Part shown: one piece after another, positions 1-8,465 of the stretch
Numbering within the stretch: the stretch's first letter is position 1
How the letters are laid out: every line of letters begins with the position of its first letter
NCBI RefSeq assembly: GCF_008711285.1
Contig: NZ_VXDC01000004.1
Span: forward strand, 248,001-312,000
DNA: 64,000 nt
From: Roseibium aquae
GTDB taxonomy: Bacteria; Pseudomonadota; Alphaproteobacteria; Rhizobiales; Stappiaceae
Reading direction: 5' to 3'
Position numbers and translations under genes: made by a program
The notes under the pieces: model-generated
Told to the model about the DNA's origin: nothing
The model's database searches: none
What the model saw: the letters and a program-made list of their open reading frames with translations, nothing else

Positions 1-788
1 AAAGCCCCGCTCTGGATGGCTTGAACGATGTCGCCACCCTCCTTGCTGCAGCCGGCGAGCGTGTCGACAAACACCGTGGATTTCCGGATCGCCGCATCGT
101 CGCTCTCGCGCATCTCCGGCTTGAAGGCGCCAACAAGATCGACATGCGTGCCCGGCTGAACCCAGTCGCCCTTGATGAGCGGATCGGTCGACAGAGTTGC
201 CGCAGAAATGATATCGGCGCTGCGGCATGCGGCTTCCAGGTCATCGCTGGCTGCGGCGGCAACCCCGTAAAGATCCCCGGCCTGCCGGGCGATCGCGGCA
301 GCCTTTTCCAGCGACCGGCCCCAGATGGTCACCTTGGAAATCGGCCGGGCGGCCTTGTGGGCGCCGATCAGATTGAGCGACAGCCGCCCCGTTCCGGCGA
401 TCACCAGATGCTCTGCGTTGCCCCGGGCAAGAAACCGCGCGGCCAGCGCTGAGGCAGCGGCGGTTCTGCGAGCCGTCAATTCACCGCCGTCAATCAGGGC
501 AAGCGCTTGCCCGGTCTTTCCATCCGACAGGAGGTAGGACGCGGACACGGCGGGCAAGCCGCGATCCGAATTGCCGGGGACGACCGTTGCGATCTTGACC
601 CCTGAATAGGAACCGGGAACCCAGGCAGGCATCAACAGGAGCGTCGCATCCGGCTCGCCCGGCACCTCCATGTCGTGATGGTGTCTGACCGGCATCTCGC
701 AGCCCTGTTTGAACATCGCATCGAGCGCGTCGATCAAACCGGAAAACGGAAGTGCATCACGGGTTTGATCTTCAGACAACAAAAGCAC
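1..788 (-). CDS. Ornithine cyclodeaminase / mu-crystallin family protein (3' end cut by window edge)
   Basis: Read on the minus strand from a GTG start at 788 preceded by a GAGGGG ribosome site; 262 residues are visible and the C-terminus lies outside the window. The protein has the family's hallmarks: GVKIATVVPGN with the substrate-binding lysine, ELTARRTAAASALAA with the conserved arginine, a Rossmann nucleotide-binding GTGRLS, and DLVGAFKPEMRE with the catalytic-type aspartate. The family includes ornithine cyclodeaminase, delta1-pyrroline-2-carboxylate reductase and related NAD(P)-dependent amino/imino acid enzymes, and the exact substrate cannot be told from sequence. It follows an amino-acid-type ABC transporter on the same strand, but a strong terminator separates them. 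The non-ATG start is why it is easy to miss. Confidence 0.85.
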   Translation of the reverse strand, partial: MLLLSEDQTRDALPFSGLIDALDAMFKQGCEMPVRHHHDMEVPGEPDATLLLMPAWVPGSYSGVKIATVVPGNSDRGLPAVSASYLLSDGKTGQALALIDGGELTARRTAAASALAARFLARGNAEHLVIAGTGRLSLNLIGAHKAARPISKVTIWGRSLEKAAAIARQAGDLYGVAAAASDDLEAACRSADIISAATLSTDPLIKGDWVQPGTHVDLVGAFKPEMRESDDAAIRKSTVFVDTLAGCSKEGGDIVQAIQSGA

Positions 789-848
789 GGCCGGATCCCC
801 TCAATAAAAACGAAGTCTGCCCCGGCATACCGCTTTTTCGGGCGGGTT

Positions 849-859
849 GTCATCCCGGC
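849..859. repeat. REP-like 11-mer, copy 1
   Basis: The 11-mer GTCATCCCGGC lies in the gap between the livF-type gene and the cyclodeaminase gene. The same word recurs as its reverse complement at 37022-37032 and 61338-61348, both intergenic. It looks like a fragment of a dispersed palindromic intergenic element. The word also occurs once inside a coding region (about 40901-40911), so chance contributes. Confidence 0.4.
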
Positions 860-882
860 CGGCAACAGGCAAGACAGGATCC

Positions 883-918
883 AAAAAAACGGCGCCCTCC
901 CCACCGGAGAGGGCGCCG
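883..918 (-). terminator. Intrinsic terminator after the livF-type gene
   Basis: On the minus strand a 9-bp GC-rich stem (CGGCGCCCT at 890-898 paired with AGGGCGCCG at 910-918) is followed by seven U residues (A-tract 883-889 on plus). It lies 30 bp downstream of the ATPase gene stop and should end the transporter transcript before the cyclodeaminase gene. Confidence 0.85.
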
Positions 919-947
919 GCTACAGAAAAGCCGCCCGGACTTGCCCG

Positions 948-1727
948 TCAGATGGCGAGATACTCCTGGCGCAGCTCCGCATTGTCGAGCACATCCTGGG
1001 CCGTGCCGTCGAACACGACCTCGCCCATGTCGAGAATGACCGCGCGATCAGCCAGATGAAGCGCGGCGATGGCGTTTTGTTCGACGATGATGGTGGTGAT
1101 CCCAAGCTCCTTGACGCCCTCAAGGATCCGCTCGATCTCCTGCACGATAACCGGCGCCAGACCCTCATAGGGCTCGTCCAGCAGCAACAGCTTGATATCG
1201 CGGGCGAGAATCCGCGCAACGGCCAGCATTTGCTGCTCGCCGCCCGACATGGTCACGGCTTCCTGGGCACGCCGTTCGGCCAGCCGCGGGAAGTGTTCAT
1301 AGATCCGCTCGATCGACCAGCCTTTCGGCTCGGCGATCTGGGACAATTCCAGGTTTTCCTGCACCGTGAGCCCGGGAATGATCCGCCGGTCCTCGGGCAC
1401 CAGGCCGACACCGAGCTGGGCGGCCTGATAGCTCTTCATCTCGTGCAGCGGCTTGTGATCGAGCCAGATTTCACCATGTGTGAGCATGGGATCGTCCATC
1501 CGCGCGATCGTCCTCAGTGTCGAGGTTTTTCCCGCACCGTTGCGGCCCAGCAAGGCCAGGATCTCACCCTCGCGAACATCGAAGTTGACACCCTGCACGA
1601 TGTAGCTTTCGCCATAGTAGGCTTGCATTTCCCAAGCCGAGAAAAACGCGGGAGCACCGCCTTGGGCCTTGCGCGGCGGCACGCTCGGCGCGGTCTTGCC
1701 CGCAAACTGATCGTCAAGAAGGGTCAT
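948..1727 (-). CDS. ABC transporter ATP-binding protein, LivF type
   Basis: 259-residue ATPase of the hydrophobic amino-acid uptake (HAAT) family, acting at the inner face of the membrane with the LivG-type partner. Walker A is GRNGAGKTS, the signature is MSGGEQQ and Walker B is LLLLDEPYEGLAP. LivF proteins are usually about 235 residues; the excess is an N-terminal extension of about 28 residues before the first beta strand. Its ATG overlaps the stop of the LivG-type gene by 4 bp (ATGA), so the two are translationally coupled. It is the last gene of the transporter operon. Confidence 0.93.
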   Translation of the reverse strand: MTLLDDQFAGKTAPSVPPRKAQGGAPAFFSAWEMQAYYGESYIVQGVNFDVREGEILALLGRNGAGKTSTLRTIARMDDPMLTHGEIWLDHKPLHEMKSYQAAQLGVGLVPEDRRIIPGLTVQENLELSQIAEPKGWSIERIYEHFPRLAERRAQEAVTMSGGEQQMLAVARILARDIKLLLLDEPYEGLAPVIVQEIERILEGVKELGITTIIVEQNAIAALHLADRAVILDMGEVVFDGTAQDVLDNAELRQEYLAI

Positions 1728-2479
1728 AGATGCGCTCCCCCGAGATAGGCTTCCTGAACGCGCGGATCGCCTTTGATGTCCTCCGGCTTTCCTTCAGCGA
1801 TAATTGTTCCTTGTGCAAGGACCGTCACTTTATCGGCCAGCGAGAACACCACATGCATGTCGTGCTCGATGACAACCTTGGTGATCCCCCGGTCGCCGAT
1901 CCGTTTCAAAAGATCGATCGTTTTATTGGTATCGGCCCGTGACATTCCCGCCGTCGGCTCGTCCAGCAAAAGCAGCTTCGGGTCCTGGCTGAGGCACATG
2001 GCCAGTTCCAGACGCCGCTTGTCGCCGCGCGACAAGCTGCTGGCGGTCATGTCGCGCTTGTTCTCAAGGTTCACATCCTCGAGCATATGCATCGCCTTGT
2101 CCCGGATCTCCGCATCATGCTCCATCCGCTTGAACGGGTGCAGGGCGTACTCCCCGTCCCGCTTGGCAAGGCTGGGAATCATGACGTTTTCAAGTAGTGT
2201 CAAATCACCGAAAATCTCCGGCGTCTGAAACACCCGGGACACGCCAACCTGATTGATCTCGTAGGGTTTCATACCCGTGAGCGAGATATCGCCAAACATC
2301 ACGGTGCCGGTGTCGGGCGCAAGGCGCCCGATCATGCAGTTCAGGAAGGTCGACTTGCCGGCTCCATTCGGTCCAATGATGGCGTGTTTCGCCCCCTGTT
2401 CGACCGAAAAGTTCACGTTGTTGAGGGCCTTCAGTCCGCCAAAGGATTTGTTGACCCCTTCAACCGTCAGTATCTTCAT
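1724..2479 (-). CDS. ABC transporter ATP-binding protein, LivG type
   Basis: ATPase with Walker A GPNGAGKST, signature LSRGDKRRLELAMCL and Walker B LLLLDEPTAGMS, ending with the C-terminal EAYLGG motif typical of LivG. I chose the ATG at 2479 because AAGGA sits about 7 bases upstream and the protein then begins MKILTVEGVNKSFGG. A longer frame reaches 2527 but would overlap the permease gene. The signature has SRGD where LSGGQ is usual, a common variant in this subfamily. It forms the ATPase dimer with the LivF-type protein. Confidence 0.93.
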   Translation of the reverse strand: MKILTVEGVNKSFGGLKALNNVNFSVEQGAKHAIIGPNGAGKSTFLNCMIGRLAPDTGTVMFGDISLTGMKPYEINQVGVSRVFQTPEIFGDLTLLENVMIPSLAKRDGEYALHPFKRMEHDAEIRDKAMHMLEDVNLENKRDMTASSLSRGDKRRLELAMCLSQDPKLLLLDEPTAGMSRADTNKTIDLLKRIGDRGITKVVIEHDMHVVFSLADKVTVLAQGTIIAEGKPEDIKGDPRVQEAYLGGAHL

Positions 2480-2489
2480 GGTCTGGTCC

Positions 2490-3689
2490 TTATTCGGCTG
2501 GAGCTGCGGCCGGCTGCGACGGCTCATTGGTTTTCTTCTTCCGTGAGACCAGCGCTCCGAGACGCTGAACCCCCTCGAGAAGGCCTCCCGGCAGGAAGAT
2601 CACGATCAGCATGAACATCAAGCCAAGTGTCATGAGCCACCCGTCACCCACAAACATCTGGGCAACCGTCACGAGCGGGGCCTGAATAAAGTCTGGCAGG
2701 AACCCGAACAGCGCGTTCAGATCGGACTCGTTGAGGCGGGAGAAGATGTTCTCGAAATACTTGATCATTCCGGCGCCGAGTACCGGTCCAAGCAACGTGC
2801 CAACGCCGCCCAGAATGGTCATCAGCACGACCTCGCCGCTGGCCGTCCAGAACATGCGGTCCGCGCCCGCAAGCGGATCGACCGCAACCATCAGCCCGCC
2901 TGCCAGACCGGCATACATGCCGGAGATGACAAAGGCCGCCAGCATGTAGGGCTTGGAGTTCAAACCCGTATATCCCATCCGCTGCTGGTTCGATTTCACA
3001 GCCCTCAGCATCATCCCGAAGGGCGAGCGGAAAATGCGGATCGAGATGTAGAACGCGATCAGCATGAACACGGCGCACAGGTAGTAGCCGAAGTTGAACG
3101 TGAAGACCCAGTCCCCGACCGCCCAGTCGAAACCAGACCGCATTTCAAGTCCGAAGAAGTTCGCGGCCGGGATCGTGCCGCTCGCATTGGCGGCCTCGAG
3201 GATCCTGGGGTCGGCAAGCGAGAGCTGCAGCCCGGTTTCCCCGGCGGTGATCGGCGTCAACACCGAATAAGCCAGTGCAAACGACATCTGCGCAAAGGCC
3301 AGCGTCAGGATCGAGAAGTAGATCCCAGACCGGCGAAGGCAGATATAACCGATAACCAGGGAGAAGATCCCGGCAACGACTATGGCCGCGATGAGCGCCG
3401 GAACAATGTTCACGGTGAGCAGCTTCATCATCCACACGCCGGCATAGGAACCAACCCCGAGAAAGGCGGCATGGCCGAAGCTAAGATATCCGGTAAGACC
3501 GAACAGGATGTTGAAGCCGATGGCGAAGATCCCGAAGATCACAAAGCGTTGCATCAGGTCGGGGTAGCCGGCGTTGAACCGGGCGAGATCCGAGCTTTCG
3601 GGGAACGGGTTCAAGATGAACGGCGCGAACACGATCAACGCCAGAACAAACAGGAACAGACCCGTGTCTTTTTTATTCAATCCGAGCAT
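2490..3689 (-). CDS. ABC transporter permease, LivM type
   Basis: 399-residue polytopic permease of the HAAT family, with an initial hydrophobic helix ([16 protein letters not shown]) followed by the conserved [19 protein letters not shown] segment. It carries the cytoplasmic [17 protein letters not shown] loop that contacts the ATPases. The polar tail is rich in lysine, alanine and proline. It starts 3 bp after the LivH-type stop, within the operon. It should form the membrane channel with the LivH-type protein. Confidence 0.92.
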   Translation of the reverse strand: MLGLNKKDTGLFLFVLALIVFAPFILNPFPESSDLARFNAGYPDLMQRFVIFGIFAIGFNILFGLTGYLSFGHAAFLGVGSYAGVWMMKLLTVNIVPALIAAIVVAGIFSLVIGYICLRRSGIYFSILTLAFAQMSFALAYSVLTPITAGETGLQLSLADPRILEAANASGTIPAANFFGLEMRSGFDWAVGDWVFTFNFGYYLCAVFMLIAFYISIRIFRSPFGMMLRAVKSNQQRMGYTGLNSKPYMLAAFVISGMYAGLAGGLMVAVDPLAGADRMFWTASGEVVLMTILGGVGTLLGPVLGAGMIKYFENIFSRLNESDLNALFGFLPDFIQAPLVTVAQMFVGDGWLMTLGLMFMLIVIFLPGGLLEGVQRLGALVSRKKKTNEPSQPAAAPAE

Positions 3690-3692
3690 GTC

Positions 3693-4724
3693 CTAGTCCT
3701 CCATCACGCCCTTGCGGCCCATAAGCCCGCGCGGCCGCACCAAAAGCACGACGATTGCAACAAGGTAGATGATCACCTGGTTGATGCCGGGCACGATATC
3801 GATCACCGCGGCCATGGAGGCGAAGCTTTCCAGAATGCCGAGCATGAACCCGGCCAGAACGGCGCCCGGCAGGGACCCCATTCCGCCGACCACCACGACG
3901 ACGAAGCTGAGCACCAGGAAGTTCATGCCCATGTTGTAGTTGGGCGCAACGATCGGCGTGTACATCACGCCCGCCAGCCCGGCGACAATCGCGGCGATCG
4001 CGAACATGATCGTGAAGCGACGGCCGATATTGATGCCAAGCAATCCCACGGTTTCCCGGTCGGCCATCCCGGCCCGCACGACCATGCCAAAGGTTGTGTA
4101 GCGCAGGAAGGCGAACACCGCGGCAATGATGACAAGCGAAAACAGGAAGTAGACCAATCGCCAGTAGGGATACATGATCGAGAACGGATCAAAACCGAGC
4201 AAAACCCCGAAATCGTACGTTCCGACGAACGCATCGGGGGCAGGCATCGGGATCGGGTTGGCGCCGTAGAAGTATTTCACGACCTGCTGCAAGACGATGG
4301 CCAAGCCGAAAGTGACCAGAATCTGGTCGGCATGCGGACGCTTGTAGAAGTGCTTGATCAGCCCGCGTTCCATCGCGAGGCCGATGGCTGCCATCACCGG
4401 GATGGCGATCAGAATCGAAAGCGGCACCGACCAGTCGATGATCGCGTTTCCGGTGGCCTCGCCGAACCACTCGACGAGATAGGGTATCTCGACACGCAAA
4501 GGGTTGCCAAGAAAGTCGGTCCGCGACGGATCGATGACTTGGTGCGATAGCGTGAAGAGCGCGTTGAGGGTCACGGCACAAAAGGCGCCCAGCATGAACA
4601 GCGCGCCATGCGCGAAGTTCACCACCCCAAGGGTCCCGAAGATAAGGGTCAGACCTAGGGCAATCAGCGCATAGGCCGACCCCTTATCCAAACCGTTCAG
4701 AATTTGTAAGATTATCGCGTCCAT
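3693..4724 (-). CDS. ABC transporter permease, LivH type
   Basis: 343-residue permease whose N-terminus (GSAYALIALGLTLIFGTLGVVNFAHGAL) is diagnostic of LivH. It has the RYTTFGMVVRAGMADRETVGLLGI coupling loop and the late GMGSLPGAVLAGFMLG helix. It is longer than E. coli LivH (about 308 residues) because of an insertion after the second helix, around residues 60-90. It is the first membrane subunit after the binding-protein gene and is separated from it by a stem-loop. Confidence 0.92.
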   Translation of the reverse strand: MDAIILQILNGLDKGSAYALIALGLTLIFGTLGVVNFAHGALFMLGAFCAVTLNALFTLSHQVIDPSRTDFLGNPLRVEIPYLVEWFGEATGNAIIDWSVPLSILIAIPVMAAIGLAMERGLIKHFYKRPHADQILVTFGLAIVLQQVVKYFYGANPIPMPAPDAFVGTYDFGVLLGFDPFSIMYPYWRLVYFLFSLVIIAAVFAFLRYTTFGMVVRAGMADRETVGLLGINIGRRFTIMFAIAAIVAGLAGVMYTPIVAPNYNMGMNFLVLSFVVVVVGGMGSLPGAVLAGFMLGILESFASMAAVIDIVPGINQVIIYLVAIVVLLVRPRGLMGRKGVMED

Positions 4725-4792
4725 AGCTCAGCCTGGATCAGGGCGCGCGAGCATAAGCCCCCCGCGCGAGAAGGTCCCAAAAGACAGCAGAT

Positions 4793-4822
4793 CCGGTGGG
4801 GCGGACATTTCCGCCCCACCGG
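4793..4822 (-). promoter_or_regulatory. Stem-loop between binding-protein and permease genes
   Basis: A perfect 13-bp inverted repeat (left arm 4793-4805, right arm 4810-4822, loop CATT) lies 13 bp after the binding-protein stop and about 70 bp before the LivH-type start. No U-tract follows on the minus strand, so a 3'-end-stabilising or attenuating structure fits better than a full terminator. Confidence 0.75.
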
Positions 4823-4834
4823 TTCGGATGCGCG

Positions 4835-6190
4835 TCAGGCGCCCGGGTTACACGTGCCCAGGGCACCGCCCGCGAATTGCGGGTGATCGTGCGGGTAGGT
4901 GACCTGCTCAGCAGGGGTGATTTCCACGATCTCGAGAAGGTCGAATTCCGAGGTCGGGTTTTCCTTGCCCTTCACGACCAGAACGTCCTTGAAGCACTGG
5001 TGGTCTTCAGCGCGGTACAAGGTCTTGCCGTTGCCGAGGCCGTCGAACTCGAAGTCCTCGAGCGCTTCGACAACGCCGCACGGGTTGAAGGTGCCGGCCC
5101 GCTCGCAGGCATCGGCATAAAGCAGGGTCTGGCAGTAGACCGTGTGCGCGGCCTGGCTCGGCGGGAAGCCGTACTTCTGGCCGAAGGACCGGGTGAACGC
5201 CTGCGAGCCTTCGTCCTGCAGGGACCAATGCCAGTTGGTGGAACCGAAAATGCCCTTGATGTTCTCGCCGGCGCCGCGCGCCATGAGGCGGGAGAACAGC
5301 GGCACGACGATCTGGAAGTCCTTGCCGTTGGCCTGGGCTTCGCGCAGACCGAACTGAACCGCGTTGGTGAGCGAGTTCACCATGTCGCCGCCGTAGTGCA
5401 CGAGGACGAGGGTGTCAGCTCCCGACTGAAGCACCGGCGCGATGTAAGACGAGAAGTCGCCTGCGCCCAGCGGGGTCAGAACCTTGTTCACGGTGTTCCA
5501 GCCGATCGCCTCGGTTGCTTCCGAAATCGCCTGCTCGGTGGTGTAGCCCCAGTTGTAGTCGGCGGTCAGATAGTACGCGTTCCGGTCGGCGCCGTAAGCA
5601 TTCTTCAACACCGGTGCCAATGCGGCGCCGGACATGTAGGAGTTGAAGAAGTGGCGGAAGCCGTTGGCGCGGCGGTCCTTGCCCGTCGTGTCATTGGCGT
5701 GTGTAAGGCCGGCCATGAAAATGACCCCGGCTTCCTGGCAGAGCGCCTGAACGGCGACCGCGGGGCCGGAGGACGATCCGCCGGTGATCATGATCGCACC
5801 GTCTTTTTCGATCATGGAACGCGCGGACGCACGCGCGGCATCTGTTTTGGTCTGCGTGTCGCCCGTGACATACACGACCTTCTTGCCGAGGATCCCGTTC
5901 CCCTTCAGCGCTTTCGACGAGAAGGTGTTCATCATCCCGCCATCGCCCTCGCCATTGATGTGCTCAACGGCAAGCTCATACGCACGCAGCTGGTCTGCGC
6001 CTTCGTCGGCATACACACCGGACTGAGGCACGTTGAAACCGAGGGTAACCGTCGAACCGGTTGGTTCGTTGGTGTAGCTCTGCGCCCATGCACGGCTTGT
6101 GAAGATCGTCGGTGTGGCGAGCAGCGCACCACCGGCTGCGCCTGCACGCAAGACGGAACGACGGCTCAACGGTTTACGAATTAGGGTCAT
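4835..6190 (-). CDS. HAAT-family ABC transporter substrate-binding protein (Tat signal)
   Basis: 451-residue periplasmic binding protein. Its N-terminus has a twin-arginine export motif (SRRSVLRAG) and ends in an ARAWAQ-like cleavage region. The body is a Peripla_BP_6 fold: VTLGFNVPQSGVYADEG near the start and MITGGSSSGPAVAVQ in the first domain. It binds the solute and delivers it to the LivHM-type pore. The solute is not identifiable; the family takes up branched-chain amino acids, amides, urea and aromatic acids. It is the first gene of the operon, as expected for a subunit needed in excess. Confidence 0.88.
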   Translation of the reverse strand: MTLIRKPLSRRSVLRAGAAGGALLATPTIFTSRAWAQSYTNEPTGSTVTLGFNVPQSGVYADEGADQLRAYELAVEHINGEGDGGMMNTFSSKALKGNGILGKKVVYVTGDTQTKTDAARASARSMIEKDGAIMITGGSSSGPAVAVQALCQEAGVIFMAGLTHANDTTGKDRRANGFRHFFNSYMSGAALAPVLKNAYGADRNAYYLTADYNWGYTTEQAISEATEAIGWNTVNKVLTPLGAGDFSSYIAPVLQSGADTLVLVHYGGDMVNSLTNAVQFGLREAQANGKDFQIVVPLFSRLMARGAGENIKGIFGSTNWHWSLQDEGSQAFTRSFGQKYGFPPSQAAHTVYCQTLLYADACERAGTFNPCGVVEALEDFEFDGLGNGKTLYRAEDHQCFKDVLVVKGKENPTSEFDLLEIVEITPAEQVTYPHDHPQFAGGALGTCNPGA

Positions 6191-6651
6191 GCTTTCCTCC
6201 CAGAAAGGCCCGAATGCCTGTGAGTTGATGCAGGTTGGACCTGCAAATGCCCGCAGAACTCCGAACGCCGAGCGCCCGACAAAAATGGCTCCTCCACCAC
6301 GTATCTGCAGACAGGCGGGACATTAGAAACATTCGCGTATAGGTGACAATACGACCTTCGGCTCTATTACTCACCGGCGCCGAGTAGATCGGAGAAACAA
6401 AACTGGAGAGGAGACAAGACACCCGATCAATATTGCAACGCAAAAATAAAAAAACCTTTTTTTCCATATTTTTAAGAAAAATATTTATGCATTGCACCAT
6501 TACTTTTACGTAATAGTCAAAAAAGACAATGCCTACCGCCATTAGACGAAAGTCATAGTCGATCTACAGTCTTTAGGATCTTTGAAAGAAACAGACACGC
6601 TGCGCTACAGTCGCTTGTGATCCAGATTCCCGAAGCTTTAGGACCATCGCC
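6191..6651. other. Intergenic region, divergent promoters expected
   Basis: 461 bp between the binding-protein gene (minus) and the PPOX gene (plus). It includes a strongly AT-rich stretch at about 6440-6540, in sharp contrast to the rest of the window, and an 8-bp palindrome TTACGTAA at 6506-6513. This is where the transporter promoter should lie. A 122-codon open frame here has no family resemblance and poor composition; I read it as non-coding. I could not place -35/-10 boxes with confidence. Confidence 0.5.
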
Positions 6652-7260
6652 ATGTCGTTCATTGCCTCTGTTTCCGAGTTGGAAACGCACTATGGAGCGC
6701 CGGGAGAGGCGTCTTTGATCAAAGAAGTCGATCATCTGACGACCAAGTACCGGGTAGTTGTCGAAACCGCGAAGTTCTGCACGCTGGCCACGACGGGGCC
6801 AGAGGGAATCGATTGTTCTCCGCGCGGAGATGCCGAACCGGTCGTCCGGATCGCGGACGACCGTACGTTGCTGCTGCCCGACTGGCGGGGCAACAACCGG
6901 ATCGATTCCCTGCGCAACATCGTCGAAGACCCCCGAGTTGCGCTCATGTTCATGGTCCCAGGCTGGAACAACGTTTTGCGAATCAACGGATCGGCGAAGA
7001 TCTCTGTCGATCGCGACCTGCTTGCCTCATTCGAAATGGAAGGCAAACACCCCCGCTCCGTCATCGTCATTGCTATCAAACAAGTGTATTTTCAGTGCGC
7101 ACGGGCGCTCATGCGGTCAGACTTGTGGAACCCTGACCAACGCATCGATCCAAACTTCTTGCCCAAGCCCGGCCACATGATGCAGGAAATCAAGGCGGCT
7201 TTCGATGGCGCACAATACGACAAGGACTGGCCTGGGCGCGCAAATGCATCCATGTGGTAG
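6652..7260 (+). CDS. Pyridoxamine 5'-phosphate oxidase-family FMN-binding protein
   Basis: 202 residues. The core FCTLATTGPEGIDCSPRGD and the following LLLPDWRGNNRIDSLRNIVEDPRVALMFMVPG segment are typical of the split-barrel PPOX family subgroup known as MSMEG_1061/DR2398-like. Such proteins bind FMN (or a related flavin) and their physiological substrates are mostly unknown. They are cytoplasmic and dimeric. The 3' end overlaps the agmatine deiminase frame by up to 56 bp, so the two are probably co-translated. It is not PdxH: it is shorter than PdxH and lacks its C-terminal domain. Confidence 0.85.
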   Translation: MSFIASVSELETHYGAPGEASLIKEVDHLTTKYRVVVETAKFCTLATTGPEGIDCSPRGDAEPVVRIADDRTLLLPDWRGNNRIDSLRNIVEDPRVALMFMVPGWNNVLRINGSAKISVDRDLLASFEMEGKHPRSVIVIAIKQVYFQCARALMRSDLWNPDQRIDPNFLPKPGHMMQEIKAAFDGAQYDKDWPGRANASMW

Positions 7261-8383
7261 AGATGCGTCACTTACCCGTCGCGCTTTTCTCTTGTCCTCG
7301 GCGGCCTTTACAGCCGGACCATTGACCCCGTACGGACATATAGCGATGAACCAGGCGCAGGCTGCAGTCTACGGGTTGCCTTCCGGCTTTTATGTTCCGC
7401 CGGAAGACGCACGGCATGAGCGCACTTTCATGCAGTGGCCGGTGAACCGGGCGGTTCATTCCGATCAATGGTTCTTGGAGGATCTGCAGTCGACAATCGC
7501 CGATATCGCCAACGCCATCGCGAGCTTCGAACCCGTTGTCGTGTTGATGCCCGAAGCGGCGATCAAAGCCGCGCGCAAAAAACTGTCGGACACCGTCGAG
7601 ATCTGGGACATCCCGACGGACGATCTTTGGGCGCGGGACTCCGGCCCGCTCTTCGCAGTCAATGGGACTGGCGACCTCGCAATATCCAATCTGAATTTCA
7701 ATGGCTGGGGCAACAAGCAGGTGCACCCGCACGATGGGCGAGTGGCCCTGCGGGTTGCGGAGCGCCTTGGCATTCCCATCTACAACAGCGGAGTTTCCGG
7801 GGAACCGGGCGGCGTTGAATGGGACGGGCACGGGACGCTGATCGCCCATGAAAGCTCGTGGGTCAACCCGAACCGCAACACCCTGTCGCGCAGCGAGATC
7901 GAGGCGCGCCTTCTGGCTGCGTACGGGGCTGACAAGATGATCTGGGCGCCCGGTGTGACCGGACATGACATCACCGACGACCATATCGATGCCCTCGCAC
8001 GCTACACGGCCCCCGGCCACGTCGTCATTCAGGTCCCCTATCCTGAAGATCGTGACGTTTTTTCGAAGTCCGCCCGTCAAACGCTAGCAATCCTGAAGAC
8101 GGCCACGGATGCCAAAGGGCGCCGTCTCGAGATCACGGAAATCCCCTCACCTGTCCGCCCAAGGATTTCCTCCGAAGACTTTCTCGCGTCCTATGCCAAC
8201 TTCTATGTCTGCAATGGTGCTGTGATCTGTTCCGAATTCGGAGACCGCGACACGGACGAAACCGCCAGATCAGCCTTCGCACGCCTGTTTCCAGGGCGAG
8301 AGATCATTGCGCTCAATGTCGACGCGCTCGGCGAAATTGGCGGCGGCATTCACTGCGCCACACAGCAGCAACCTGCCACTTGA
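7205..8383 (+). CDS. Agmatine deiminase family protein with Tat signal
   Basis: 392 residues in the peptidyl-arginine-deiminase/AguA family: agmatine plus water gives N-carbamoylputrescine and ammonia. Family motifs are WPVN, DDLWARDSGP, NGWGNK, GGVEWDGHGTLIAHESSWVNPNRN and GEIGGGIHCATQQQP with the catalytic cysteine. Unusually, the N-terminus has a twin-arginine export signal (TRRAFLLSSAAF), so the enzyme should be periplasmic. The start at 7205 has AAGG 9 bases upstream and overlaps the PPOX gene; an ATG at 7244 would shorten the leader but lacks a good ribosome site. Family membership is secure, agmatine as substrate is inferred. Confidence 0.88.
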   Translation: MAHNTTRTGLGAQMHPCGRDASLTRRAFLLSSAAFTAGPLTPYGHIAMNQAQAAVYGLPSGFYVPPEDARHERTFMQWPVNRAVHSDQWFLEDLQSTIADIANAIASFEPVVVLMPEAAIKAARKKLSDTVEIWDIPTDDLWARDSGPLFAVNGTGDLAISNLNFNGWGNKQVHPHDGRVALRVAERLGIPIYNSGVSGEPGGVEWDGHGTLIAHESSWVNPNRNTLSRSEIEARLLAAYGADKMIWAPGVTGHDITDDHIDALARYTAPGHVVIQVPYPEDRDVFSKSARQTLAILKTATDAKGRRLEITEIPSPVRPRISSEDFLASYANFYVCNGAVICSEFGDRDTDETARSAFARLFPGREIIALNVDALGEIGGGIHCATQQQPAT

Positions 8384-8465
8384 TCCTGGGCAGAGCACCA
8401 CCCCTTTGACATCCCAAGGCATTTCACCATATCCGGGCGTAGACCGATGAATAAGGACACAAGAC

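Noticed and set aside
3471-4550. Long plus-strand frame opposite the permease gene
   Set aside because: His/Asp/Arg-rich composition and no family resemblance; antisense shadow of a clear LivH/LivM pair, common in GC-rich DNA.
6174-6542. 122-codon minus-strand frame upstream of the binding protein
   Set aside because: Covers the binding-protein start and an AT-rich promoter-like stretch; no ribosome site or family.
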